A stretch of 9,987 nucleotides of DNA from Clostridia bacterium (GTDB lineage: Bacteria; Bacillota; Clostridia; Peptostreptococcales; Anaerovoracaceae). Made by a program: the position numbers and the translations under genes. Below the pieces are notes generated by a model that was not told where the DNA came from, made no database searches, and saw nothing but the letters and a program-made list of their open reading frames with translations. The stretch is from contig CAAEEE010000205.1 in assembly GCA_900754805.1 (NCBI GenBank), positions 1 through 9,987 on the forward strand, written 5' to 3'. Position 1 is the first letter of the stretch, and each line of letters opens with the position of its first letter. Positions 1 through 6,236 of this stretch are shown in pieces.

Positions 1-85
1 AGGTACTCCTATCTGCTGCAGCTTGCGAAATCAAAAAACCTCTCGCTTTAGCAATACATCTATTATGCCCGCAGTCCGGCTGCAT
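1..85 (-). other. Region downstream of recR; possible start of a next gene
   Basis: An ATG (83-85) directly abuts the recR TAG stop, and its frame stays open for about 28 codons to the window edge. The translation resembles nothing I recognise, and no ribosome binding site lies at good spacing before it. A separate AGGAG on the minus strand (6-10) could serve a gene starting just beyond the edge. No convincing terminator (GC-rich hairpin plus T-run) is seen after recR, so transcription may continue. This is weak evidence: 85 bases cannot settle whether a gene begins here. Confidence 0.2.
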
Positions 86-685
86 CTACAGCTCTCTGCG
101 TCCCTCCATAGCTTTCAGCAAGGTTACCTCGTCCGCATATTCGAGGTCTCCTCCCACCGGTATACCGTGCGCGATTCGGGTAACCTTGATGCCGCTCGGC
201 TTAATCAGCCGCGCGATGTACATCGCAGTCGCCTCGCCTTCGATATTCGGATTCGTAGCGATAATCAGCTCCTTCACATTGGAGTCCTGCAGTCTTTTCA
301 GCAAAGACATCAGATTGATGTCTTCCGGTCCGATGCCGTCCATCGGCGAAATAACCCCGTGCAAAACATGATAAAGACCGTTGAATTCGCGTATGCGCTC
401 CATCGCCATCACATCTTTCGGACTTTCGACCACGCAGATTTCCGTTCCGTCTCTGGAAGGGTCACTGCAAATGCTGCAAGGATCCGTATCCGTCAGATTT
501 CCGCACACCGAGCAGTAGCGCATTTCCCGTTTCGCGGTCAGAATCGACTGTGCAAGCTGCTCTGCCTCTTTATCTTCCAAAGACAAGATGTAAAACGCCA
601 GTCTCTGCGCGGTTTTGCTGCCGATTCCCGGAAGCTTCGACATTTCGTTGATTAGTCTGGCTAAAGGCTTCGGATATTGTCTCAT
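86..685 (-). CDS. recR: Recombination mediator protein RecR
   Basis: RecR acts in the cytoplasm with RecO (and RecF) to load RecA onto SSB-coated single-stranded DNA at gaps and stalled forks. The 199-residue length is the family norm. The domain order is intact: an N-terminal helix-hairpin-helix ([13 protein letters not shown], residues 18-30), a four-cysteine zinc site (C58, C61, C70, C73), a Toprim domain starting near residue 82 ([10 protein letters not shown]), and the conserved [11 protein letters not shown] stretch near residue 144, followed by GGDLEYAD close to the C-terminus. The ATG at 685 is preceded by GGAG at 6-nt spacing. The gene lies 21 bp after ebfC and is the third protein gene of the dnaX-ebfC-recR cluster, an order shared with Bacillus subtilis. 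No own promoter is evident, so it is probably co-transcribed with dnaX. Identification is near certain. Confidence 0.97.
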   Translation of the reverse strand: MRQYPKPLARLINEMSKLPGIGSKTAQRLAFYILSLEDKEAEQLAQSILTAKREMRYCSVCGNLTDTDPCSICSDPSRDGTEICVVESPKDVMAMERIREFNGLYHVLHGVISPMDGIGPEDINLMSLLKRLQDSNVKELIIATNPNIEGEATAMYIARLIKPSGIKVTRIAHGIPVGGDLEYADEVTLLKAMEGRREL

Positions 686-706
686 TTCAGTCTCCGCCTC
701 TCGTTT

Positions 707-1069
707 TTACAGTCCCGGAATTCCAAGTCCGCCTGTCAGCTTGCCCATCTCGTTGTTTGAGATTTCGTCAATCTGTCTGAGGCCCTCATTCACTGCTACG
801 ATGATTAAATCCTGCAGCATTTCCACATCATCCGGGTCAACAACTTCCGGCTTGATTTCAAGGCTTACAACTTCTTTCTTTCCATTTATTACTGCGGTAA
901 CCGCACCGCCGCCTGCAGTTGTGGTAACCTCTTTTTCTTCAATTTCAGCCTGAAGGGCTTCCATCTGTCTCTGCATTGCCTGCATCTGCTGAAGCTGCTT
1001 CTGCATTCCGCCGCCTCCCATGCCTTGTGCTTTTGATGGCTTCTTGCCCGCTCTCATTCCTTTTCCCAT
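707..1069 (-). CDS. ebfC: Nucleoid-associated protein, YbaB/EbfC family
   Basis: This small dimeric DNA-binding protein of the YbaB/EbfC family is usually encoded between dnaX and recR and is thought to coat the nucleoid; its exact role is unsettled. With the start used here it has 120 residues. The N-terminus is Gly/Lys/Met-rich and flexible, then comes a Gln/Met-rich helix (MQKQLQQMQAMQRQMEALQ), then the family core with GGGAVTAVINGKKEV, the DDVEMLQDLI helix and the C-terminal MGKLTGGLGIPGL. An upstream in-frame ATG at 1111 would add 14 very basic residues (MRKNRGRKRRKRNK), but it has no ribosome binding site, whereas the ATG at 1069 has GGAGG upstream (spacing 12, rather long). I therefore chose 1069. 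The gap to the dnaX stop is 53 bp and to recR 21 bp, so it is part of the same transcript. Confidence 0.93.
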   Translation of the reverse strand: MGKGMRAGKKPSKAQGMGGGGMQKQLQQMQAMQRQMEALQAEIEEKEVTTTAGGGAVTAVINGKKEVVSLEIKPEVVDPDDVEMLQDLIIVAVNEGLRQIDEISNNEMGKLTGGLGIPGL

Positions 1070-1081
1070 TTTATTTCTTTT

Positions 1082-1086
1082 CCTCC
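1082..1086 (-). promoter_or_regulatory. Ribosome binding site deciding the ebfC start
   Basis: GGAGG on the minus strand lies 12 nt before the ATG at 1069. The spacing is longer than the usual 5-9 nt, but it is the only good Shine-Dalgarno sequence near either candidate start. A start at 1111 would place this site inside the coding region. Confidence 0.6.
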
Positions 1087-1122
1087 GTTTTCTTCCGCGG
1101 TTTTTCCGCACATAACTTAAAT

Positions 1123-2757
1123 TTAATCGATTTCTATATCAACGCCCAGAATCCTGCTTGCTTCTTCGGCCAGTTTCCGGTCGTCCTCTTTCGGCTCTTC
1201 GGCTTTTTCTTCGAGCATCTGCGTCTGCTTCGCAATCTCGGACTCCAGACAGCAGACCATCTGCACAGGATGTCCGAGTTTATCTGCCATGATTTTCTCA
1301 ATTAAATCGCGTTTCTGCTCGATATACTTTTTCGTAAAATCGTTATTTGCCACAACCGTAAAATTCTTTTCACCCACATGGTACAGCATCGTTCCGCTTC
1401 GAATCAGGTTAAAGCTTCCCGCTTCGTCCTCTCCCTCTTCGAAAACTCTGTGCCAAAGCCTGTCGTTTTCCTCACGATGCGCACTGCTGTGCATTTCTGT
1501 ATGCGCCTGCATTTTCGGTACTGCCGCTGCCGTTTGCGGCTTCGGATTCGTGCGCGGCGGTGCTTCCTGTGGCGTCTGCGATCCCTGTGACTGCGGCATC
1601 GACTGCATCATCTGTGGCTGCATCTGCACGCCTCTTCGGCTTCTCTCCTTTACGCCCGGCGACTCGTCAATAAAATTCGTAGCGATGTTGACAATCGCCA
1701 GCTCCAAAAGAATCCGCGGCTGTGTGGACCATCTCGCATCGTTTATCGCCTTTGAAAGCTTGATAATCGCGTCATTGATTTCATCCAGCGAAATATGGTC
1801 GCTCTGGGCCTTTATTTTCTGTATATTCTCCGTGGACATATTCAGCAAATCCTCCGGATTGCGGATAAACTTTGTTATCATCAGATTGCGGTAATACGCC
1901 GTCCAGTCCTTCATAATGCTGCGCACATCTTTTCCGTCCGCTAAAACCTCATCGAGCAAAACCAACGCGTCCGCAACGTTTTGCAGGGAAACTTTCTCGG
2001 TCATCTCTATGAAGAAGTCCTCGCCTGCCGTGCCAATGTACTCCAGCACGTCGTCTCTTTCAATCTTCTTTTCCCCTGAGGCCAGAACCTGATCGAGTAC
2101 GCTGAGTCCGTCTCTGACCGAACCGTCCGCACAGTTTGCTAAAAGTTTCAGCGCGTTATCGGAGATTTCAACACCCTTTTCTTCACAGATGCGTTTCATG
2201 CCATCCATAATCAAATTCAGCGGCACACGCTTGAAATCAAATTTCAGACATCTGGAAAGAATGGTTGCCGGGAGTTTCTGGGGTTCCGTCGTTGCCAGAA
2301 TAAACATTACATTTTCCGGTGGCTCTTCCAGTGTTTTCAGCAAAGCGTTGAATGCGCCCGTCGAAAGCATATGAACTTCGTCTATAATGTACACCTTTTT
2401 TCTGCCGACTGCCGGAGGGTACTTAACGCTTTCCCGCAGCTCGCGGATATTTTCCACGCCATTGTTGGAAGCTGCGTCAATCTCGATAACATCCATGAAG
2501 TTTCCCTCACTGATTGCCTTGCAGTTTGCGCATTTGCCGCAAGGTCTTCCTGCTGCGTTCGGATCGGTACAGTTGACACCCTTGGCTAAAATCCGCGCCG
2601 TCGTCGTTTTTCCGGTTCCACGCGTACCACAAAAAAGATAGGCATGACCGACGGTATCTTCTGCTATCTGATGTCTCAAAATCTTTACGATGTGTTCCTG
2701 TCCGAGAATTTCCTCAAACACTTCGGGTCTTTCTGCCCGATAAAGCGCGGTGTACAT
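1123..2757 (-). CDS. dnaX: DNA polymerase III subunit tau (clamp loader), DnaX
   Basis: DnaX is the AAA+ ATPase subunit of the clamp loader that places the beta clamp on primed DNA and, as tau, links the loader to the polymerase. The 544 residues show Walker A GTRGTGKT (44-51), a zinc module with C63, C73, C76 and C79, Walker B with DEVH (126-129), sensor 1 and the arginine-finger SRC motif (ATTEPQKLPATILSRC, 155-170), sensor 2 (GSVRDGLSVLDQ, 212-223) and the domain III collar (about 235-365). A Gln/Met/Pro-rich linker (about 370-426) leads to a C-terminal tau-like domain. The ATG at 2757 has only a weak GAAG/GGAA-type ribosome binding site. The gene starts 35 bp after the SRP RNA T-run, and no promoter is visible in that gap. 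An exact A AAA AAG heptamer sits in frame at codons 119-121, too early to make the classical gamma form. Identification is certain; regulation is inferred. Confidence 0.97.
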   Translation of the reverse strand: MYTALYRAERPEVFEEILGQEHIVKILRHQIAEDTVGHAYLFCGTRGTGKTTTARILAKGVNCTDPNAAGRPCGKCANCKAISEGNFMDVIEIDAASNNGVENIRELRESVKYPPAVGRKKVYIIDEVHMLSTGAFNALLKTLEEPPENVMFILATTEPQKLPATILSRCLKFDFKRVPLNLIMDGMKRICEEKGVEISDNALKLLANCADGSVRDGLSVLDQVLASGEKKIERDDVLEYIGTAGEDFFIEMTEKVSLQNVADALVLLDEVLADGKDVRSIMKDWTAYYRNLMITKFIRNPEDLLNMSTENIQKIKAQSDHISLDEINDAIIKLSKAINDARWSTQPRILLELAIVNIATNFIDESPGVKERSRRGVQMQPQMMQSMPQSQGSQTPQEAPPRTNPKPQTAAAVPKMQAHTEMHSSAHREENDRLWHRVFEEGEDEAGSFNLIRSGTMLYHVGEKNFTVVANNDFTKKYIEQKRDLIEKIMADKLGHPVQMVCCLESEIAKQTQMLEEKAEEPKEDDRKLAEEASRILGVDIEID

Positions 2758-2792
2758 AATTACTTCGTTTCCGTTTCTGCAATGTAAACTTG

Positions 2793-2814
2793 AAAAAAAT
2801 TGCCCTTAAAGAGC
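2793..2814 (-). terminator. Possible terminator at the 3' end of the SRP RNA
   Basis: The 3' strand of the closing helix (2800-2814) is followed at once by seven T residues. This could terminate transcription once the whole RNA has folded. A short local hairpin (GCTCT/AGGGC with a 3-nt loop, 2802-2814) just before AATTTTTTT is an alternative that competes with the closing helix. Neither is a strong classical terminator, and dnaX, 35 bp further on, seems to need readthrough. Confidence 0.4.
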
Positions 2815-2953
2815 CGCGCGAGGCGTTGGAGAAGGCTAATCTGCGGCACATAAGAACTTCCGCTTATTGCTGCTTCCTTCCGGACCTGACAAGGTTCACG
2901 GCATCCCATTGCGCAGGACCCAAACCATGCCAGGCGAAGCTCTTTAAAGGCAA
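2800..2953 (-). ncRNA. ffs: Signal recognition particle RNA, small bacterial type (4.5S-like)
   Basis: The RNA partner of Ffh, needed for co-translational targeting of membrane proteins. The minus strand carries the invariant domain IV core GTCAGGTCCGGAAGGAAGC (within 2869-2890), containing the GGAA tetraloop and the asymmetric internal loop that binds Ffh. It also has the typical GGGTCCTGCGCAA stretch on the 5' side and a TGTGCCGCAG stretch on the 3' side. The two ends pair over 15 bp (2939-2953 with 2800-2814, one G-U pair), making a long closing helix, and a run of seven T follows at 2793-2799. With about 154 nt it is longer than the 114-nt E. coli 4.5S RNA, yet shorter than the roughly 270-nt B. 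subtilis scRNA, so no full Alu domain is expected. Ends are inferred from the helix; the primary transcript probably starts near 2963. Its position directly before dnaX matches B. subtilis. Confidence 0.95.
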
Positions 2954-2971
2954 TTTTTCATTCTTTTGATT

Positions 2972-3000
2972 ATTTTAACACAAAACAGCGGTTAGGTCAA
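2972..3000 (-). promoter_or_regulatory. Promoter for SRP RNA and probably the dnaX-ebfC-recR genes
   Basis: On the minus strand TTGACC (2995-3000) is separated by exactly 17 nt from TAAAAT (2972-2977), each one mismatch from the sigma-A consensus. The start point would be near 2963-2965, about 10 nt before the SRP RNA closing helix. The -35 box overlaps the TGA stop codon (2997-2999) of the acetyltransferase gene. Confidence 0.8.
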
Positions 3001-4277
3001 TAGTCGGAATTGCACCAGGGCTTTTGATGATAGGAAAACAGGCTTTCCAGTTTCGCAAGGCTGTCTGCATTGCTTATCTCCGCTCCGCCAAGCCGCACCA
3101 TCGCCGAAATATCCGCAGAGCCCATCAGAACAGACGCAAAGGTTCCCTGTCTCAGTCTTACGGCTACATCCGCCTTATCATTTTTCGCAATCTCCCATGC
3201 ACCGTTTTCAAAGGCGAGCGCGATCGTCTCTTCCTCATGCTCCAGTTCTTTCTCATATTGGAATTTCACCGTAAATCTATCTCCATGCGCCGCAGGGAAT
3301 TCCCTATATCGCGTATCTGCGATAAACTTTTCAGGATTTATAATCTTGAACATGGTTCCAACCGCCGCAGCATTCGTCTGAAGGAATCCAAAATCTATGT
3401 AATTCTTGGAAATGTCCTGCGGGTCCTCAAGAAGATGCACGAAATCCGGTTCACCGGTCCGCAGAATCACCGTCTGGCAGAGGTCTGCCTGATTTCGGAT
3501 GAAGCCAAGCATTTCTCTCAAAATCCGGCCGTTTTCATAGACCATTTCCTCAACTGACATGCACATCTGCGTATAGTTCACATCGCTCGCCTCACGATAG
3601 CGCCATGCGATATAGCCGCGCAGGCGGCCGTCCTCTTCATATCCGATTCGGAAAACCTGTGAATCGTCCTGCATTCCGCGAATTTCCTCTTCAAACTTAT
3701 CCACCATGCCGTGGCTTGCCCGTACAAACGCTCTGTGGCACTCCAAAACAGCCGGAAGATCCTCAAGACTCAGGAAGCGCAGATGCCCCGCATTCGCTCC
3801 GTCCGTCTTCGGAAGCCCCGTCGTCGGAATATGATACTCCTCAATCCTGCCGCCGAAGCCGTATCCCATTCTTCTGTAGAACGGAATGTTGAACGGAAGC
3901 AGCATTGTAACCGTTGCTCCCTCTTCGCAGGCGATTTTTTCAAACTCGCGTATCATGGCAAGTGCAACGCCCTGCTTCTTATACAGCGGATGCACGCCGA
4001 GAGCCATCAGACCGCAGGCCGGATGCATTTTTCCGAAGAGATTCAGCGAAAAATGCACGACCTTCATAATCGCGATTACTTTATCCCCTTCGAGCATGCC
4101 CATGTGAATAACTTCTTTGTTTTGCGTTATCTCAAGCGTCGCCTTTTTTCTGTACTTCTCGCGGCACTCATCGTCGAGTTCCTTGTATGCCGGATATGCG
4201 TTGAGATAGACATCAAGATAGCCTTCTACATCCGCAAGGGTCAGTTTTCGGATTGTTCTGTTTGGGTTTGTGTTCAT
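2997..4277 (-). CDS. Eis-like GNAT family N-acetyltransferase with SCP2-like C-terminal domain
   Basis: A 426-residue protein with the three-part plan of the Eis family. An N-terminal GNAT domain (about 7-145) has the acetyl-CoA loop VHPLYKKQGVA (95-105) and the FYRRMGYG motif (133-140), the region that in Mycobacterium Eis supplies the catalytic tyrosine. A second GNAT-like domain (about 165-300) and a sterol-carrier-protein-like C-terminal domain (about 310-426) follow. It ends in PWCNSDY with a terminal aromatic residue, matching the family in which the free C-terminal carboxylate takes part in catalysis. Characterised members acetylate aminoglycosides or protein lysines; the substrate here is unknown and resistance should not be assumed. 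The ATG overlaps the ligA stop as ATGA, with GGAGG about 6 nt before it, so it is probably translated with ligA. No terminator follows; the next promoter overlaps its stop codon. Confidence 0.9.
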   Translation of the reverse strand: MNTNPNRTIRKLTLADVEGYLDVYLNAYPAYKELDDECREKYRKKATLEITQNKEVIHMGMLEGDKVIAIMKVVHFSLNLFGKMHPACGLMALGVHPLYKKQGVALAMIREFEKIACEEGATVTMLLPFNIPFYRRMGYGFGGRIEEYHIPTTGLPKTDGANAGHLRFLSLEDLPAVLECHRAFVRASHGMVDKFEEEIRGMQDDSQVFRIGYEEDGRLRGYIAWRYREASDVNYTQMCMSVEEMVYENGRILREMLGFIRNQADLCQTVILRTGEPDFVHLLEDPQDISKNYIDFGFLQTNAAAVGTMFKIINPEKFIADTRYREFPAAHGDRFTVKFQYEKELEHEEETIALAFENGAWEIAKNDKADVAVRLRQGTFASVLMGSADISAMVRLGGAEISNADSLAKLESLFSYHQKPWCNSDY

Positions 4278-6223
4278 TCTTCACCTCCGGAGAGCCATTC
4301 CATAATCGTGTTTTCATCTATAATTTCAATCCCGAGCTCACGGGCCTTCTTATTCTTGCCCGAGGTCGAGTTGATGTCGTTATTGATTAAATAGGAAGTT
4401 TTGGCACTTACCGAGCCTGCCACCTTGCCCCCTGCCCTCTCTATCTCGGCTTTGAGCGCGTCGCGGTTCTCGTAATATGCAAGCGAGCCCGTGATGACAA
4501 AGGTCTTTCCCGCAAGAGCCGTTCCCATCTCCTCAAAACTGTCGTCCAAATGCACCTCTTTCAAAAGATCCTCAACTGTCTTCCGCCTGCCGGGGTCGGC
4601 AAAAAACGCAAGAAAAGCATCCGCCATGATTTCACCGATTCCGTCGATCGTAAGCAGTTCTTCCCTCGTAAGAGTCTCAACCCGTTCCCATTTATTCTCG
4701 CAAAAACGCGCAATCAGACGGGCGTTTGCTGTGCCGATGTTCGGAATTCCGAGGCTGTACAAAAACCGCGCCAAATCGGTATTTCTCGCCTTCTCGACGG
4801 AATTTTTGAGGTTGCGGAAGGATTTCTGACCGAAGCCTTCCATCTCCACGATTTCCTGCTTATATTGCTCAACATGAAAGAGATCCGAAAGTTCTTTTAT
4901 CAATCCCCGTGCGATGAGCTTCTCTATCGTCATCTCCGAAAGTCCCTCAATGTTCATCGCGTCTCTCGAAACGAAATGCGTAAAGCTCTTAATCTGCTTC
5001 GCCAGGCACGCAGGATTCGGGCATACGAGAGTCTCCACCCCGTTCTCCGCCTTTATCTGCGTATGTGCGCCGCATACGGGGCAGTTTTCCGGAATTTCAA
5101 CATTATTCGTTCTTGTAAGATTCTCGGCAATCTGTGGGATAATCATGTTTGCTTTATAGACCGTTATCGTATCACCGATTCCAAGTGCGAGCTCGCGCAT
5201 GACACTGATATTATGAACCGAAGCGCGGCTCACGGTTGTGCCTTCAAGCTCCACGGGCTCAAAGATTGCAACCGGGTTGATAAGTCCCGTCCTCGAGGCA
5301 CTCCACTCGATTTCGCTGAGGGTGGTTTCTTTGATTTCGTCCTGCCATTTAAAAGCAATCGAGTCGCGCGGAAACTTTGCGGTTTCCCCCAGCGACCGCC
5401 CGTATTCTATATCGTTGTAACTCAGAACCAGGCCGTCCGAAGGCATCGGGTTGTCCGCAATCTTTGTCTCAAAGGTGCTGACCGCATCCGAAATCGTCTC
5501 TGCATTCACGCTGACATGTTCCACAACCTGAAAGCCTCGTTCCGCCAGCCAGTCAAACTGCTCGTTTCTTCTTTTAAATGCCACTCCGTCCGCAGACACA
5601 AGCGAAAAGGCGAAAAACTGCACGTGCCTCTGCGCGGTAATTTCATTGTTTAGCTGGCGCACCGAGCCTGAGCAGAGATTTCTCGGGTTCTTGTACTTCG
5701 CGCCTTCATCCGTGATTTCGTCGTTTATCTTCTCGAAATCCGCATAGGAAATAACCGCCTCGCCTCTGAGCACGAGCTGACCTTTAAAGTCAATTGCAAG
5801 CGGAAGGTTCTCAAATGTCCTCGCATTTGAAGTAATCACCTCACCGATTTCGCCGTTTCCACGGGTTATCGCCTTCGCAAGTTTTCCCTCTTCATAGGTC
5901 AGTACGATTGTCAGGCCGTCGAGCTTCCACGAAAGCACGCCCTCCTGCACACCAAGCCACGCAGCAAGCGCACTGACATCCTTGGTCTTGTCCAAGGAAA
6001 GCATTTTCTTCGGGTGTTTTTCTTTCGGAAGATCCGAAAGAATCTCGTAACCCACACGAATCGTCGGACTGTTTGAAAGTGTAATTCCGGTCTTCTTTTC
6101 GAGCTTCTCCAGTTCATCGTAGAGCCTGTCATACTCGTAATTGGGCATGATTTCTCTGCTTTCCTGATAATATGCTTTCGCCGCCTCGTTCAGCAGGCGA
6201 ATCAGCTCTTTCATTCTTTCCAT
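4274..6223 (-). CDS. ligA: NAD+-dependent DNA ligase LigA, divergent type
   Basis: LigA seals nicks in replication and repair, using NAD+ to adenylate its active-site lysine. All domains are present in 649 residues: domain Ia (about 1-60), adenylation domain with the nucleophile K100 in KLDG, RGE (153-155), NPRN..SGSVRQ (179-190), DG (263-264) and FK (291-292), the OB-fold (about 305-370, RTGLINPVAIFEPV), a four-cysteine zinc finger (C381, C384, C401, C406), helix-hairpin-helix repeats (about 420-560) and a C-terminal BRCT domain (about 568-649). By eye, several residues known as important in E. coli LigA differ: Y22-H23 is Y18-Y19, D32 is N28, E113 is S98 and K290 is S268. The ATG at 6223 follows GGAG at 8-nt spacing, 13 bp after pcrA. 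The pcrA-ligA pairing is common in Firmicutes and points to the housekeeping ligase. Identity is sure; the effect of the substitutions is not. Confidence 0.96.
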   Translation of the reverse strand: MERMKELIRLLNEAAKAYYQESREIMPNYEYDRLYDELEKLEKKTGITLSNSPTIRVGYEILSDLPKEKHPKKMLSLDKTKDVSALAAWLGVQEGVLSWKLDGLTIVLTYEEGKLAKAITRGNGEIGEVITSNARTFENLPLAIDFKGQLVLRGEAVISYADFEKINDEITDEGAKYKNPRNLCSGSVRQLNNEITAQRHVQFFAFSLVSADGVAFKRRNEQFDWLAERGFQVVEHVSVNAETISDAVSTFETKIADNPMPSDGLVLSYNDIEYGRSLGETAKFPRDSIAFKWQDEIKETTLSEIEWSASRTGLINPVAIFEPVELEGTTVSRASVHNISVMRELALGIGDTITVYKANMIIPQIAENLTRTNNVEIPENCPVCGAHTQIKAENGVETLVCPNPACLAKQIKSFTHFVSRDAMNIEGLSEMTIEKLIARGLIKELSDLFHVEQYKQEIVEMEGFGQKSFRNLKNSVEKARNTDLARFLYSLGIPNIGTANARLIARFCENKWERVETLTREELLTIDGIGEIMADAFLAFFADPGRRKTVEDLLKEVHLDDSFEEMGTALAGKTFVITGSLAYYENRDALKAEIERAGGKVAGSVSAKTSYLINNDINSTSGKNKKARELGIEIIDENTIMEWLSGGEE

Positions 6224-6236
6224 TCTCAGTTCTCCG

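Noticed and set aside
23..655. Plus-strand open frame (210 codons) opposite recR
   Set aside because: Antisense to the full recR gene, with low-quality composition and no domain; recR on the other strand is unambiguous.
1070..1111. Longer ebfC start at the ATG at 1111
   Set aside because: No Shine-Dalgarno sequence precedes it, and it adds an atypical 14-residue basic stretch and would bury the only good GGAGG inside the coding region.
1320..1660. Classical tau/gamma frameshift site in the dnaX linker or C-terminal region
   Set aside because: The closest run, ACG AAA AAG at codons 475-477, has G in the first slippery position and does not fit the X XXY YYZ pattern.
3711..4394. Plus-strand open frame (227 codons) across the ligA/acetyltransferase junction
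   Set aside because: Antisense to two well-supported genes and without any family resemblance.
4550..5653. Long plus-strand open frame (367 codons) opposite ligA
   Set aside because: It lies wholly antisense to a conserved ligase gene, its translation is Arg/Cys/His-rich without recognisable motifs, and no good ribosome binding site was noted. It is a mirror effect of the codon use of ligA.
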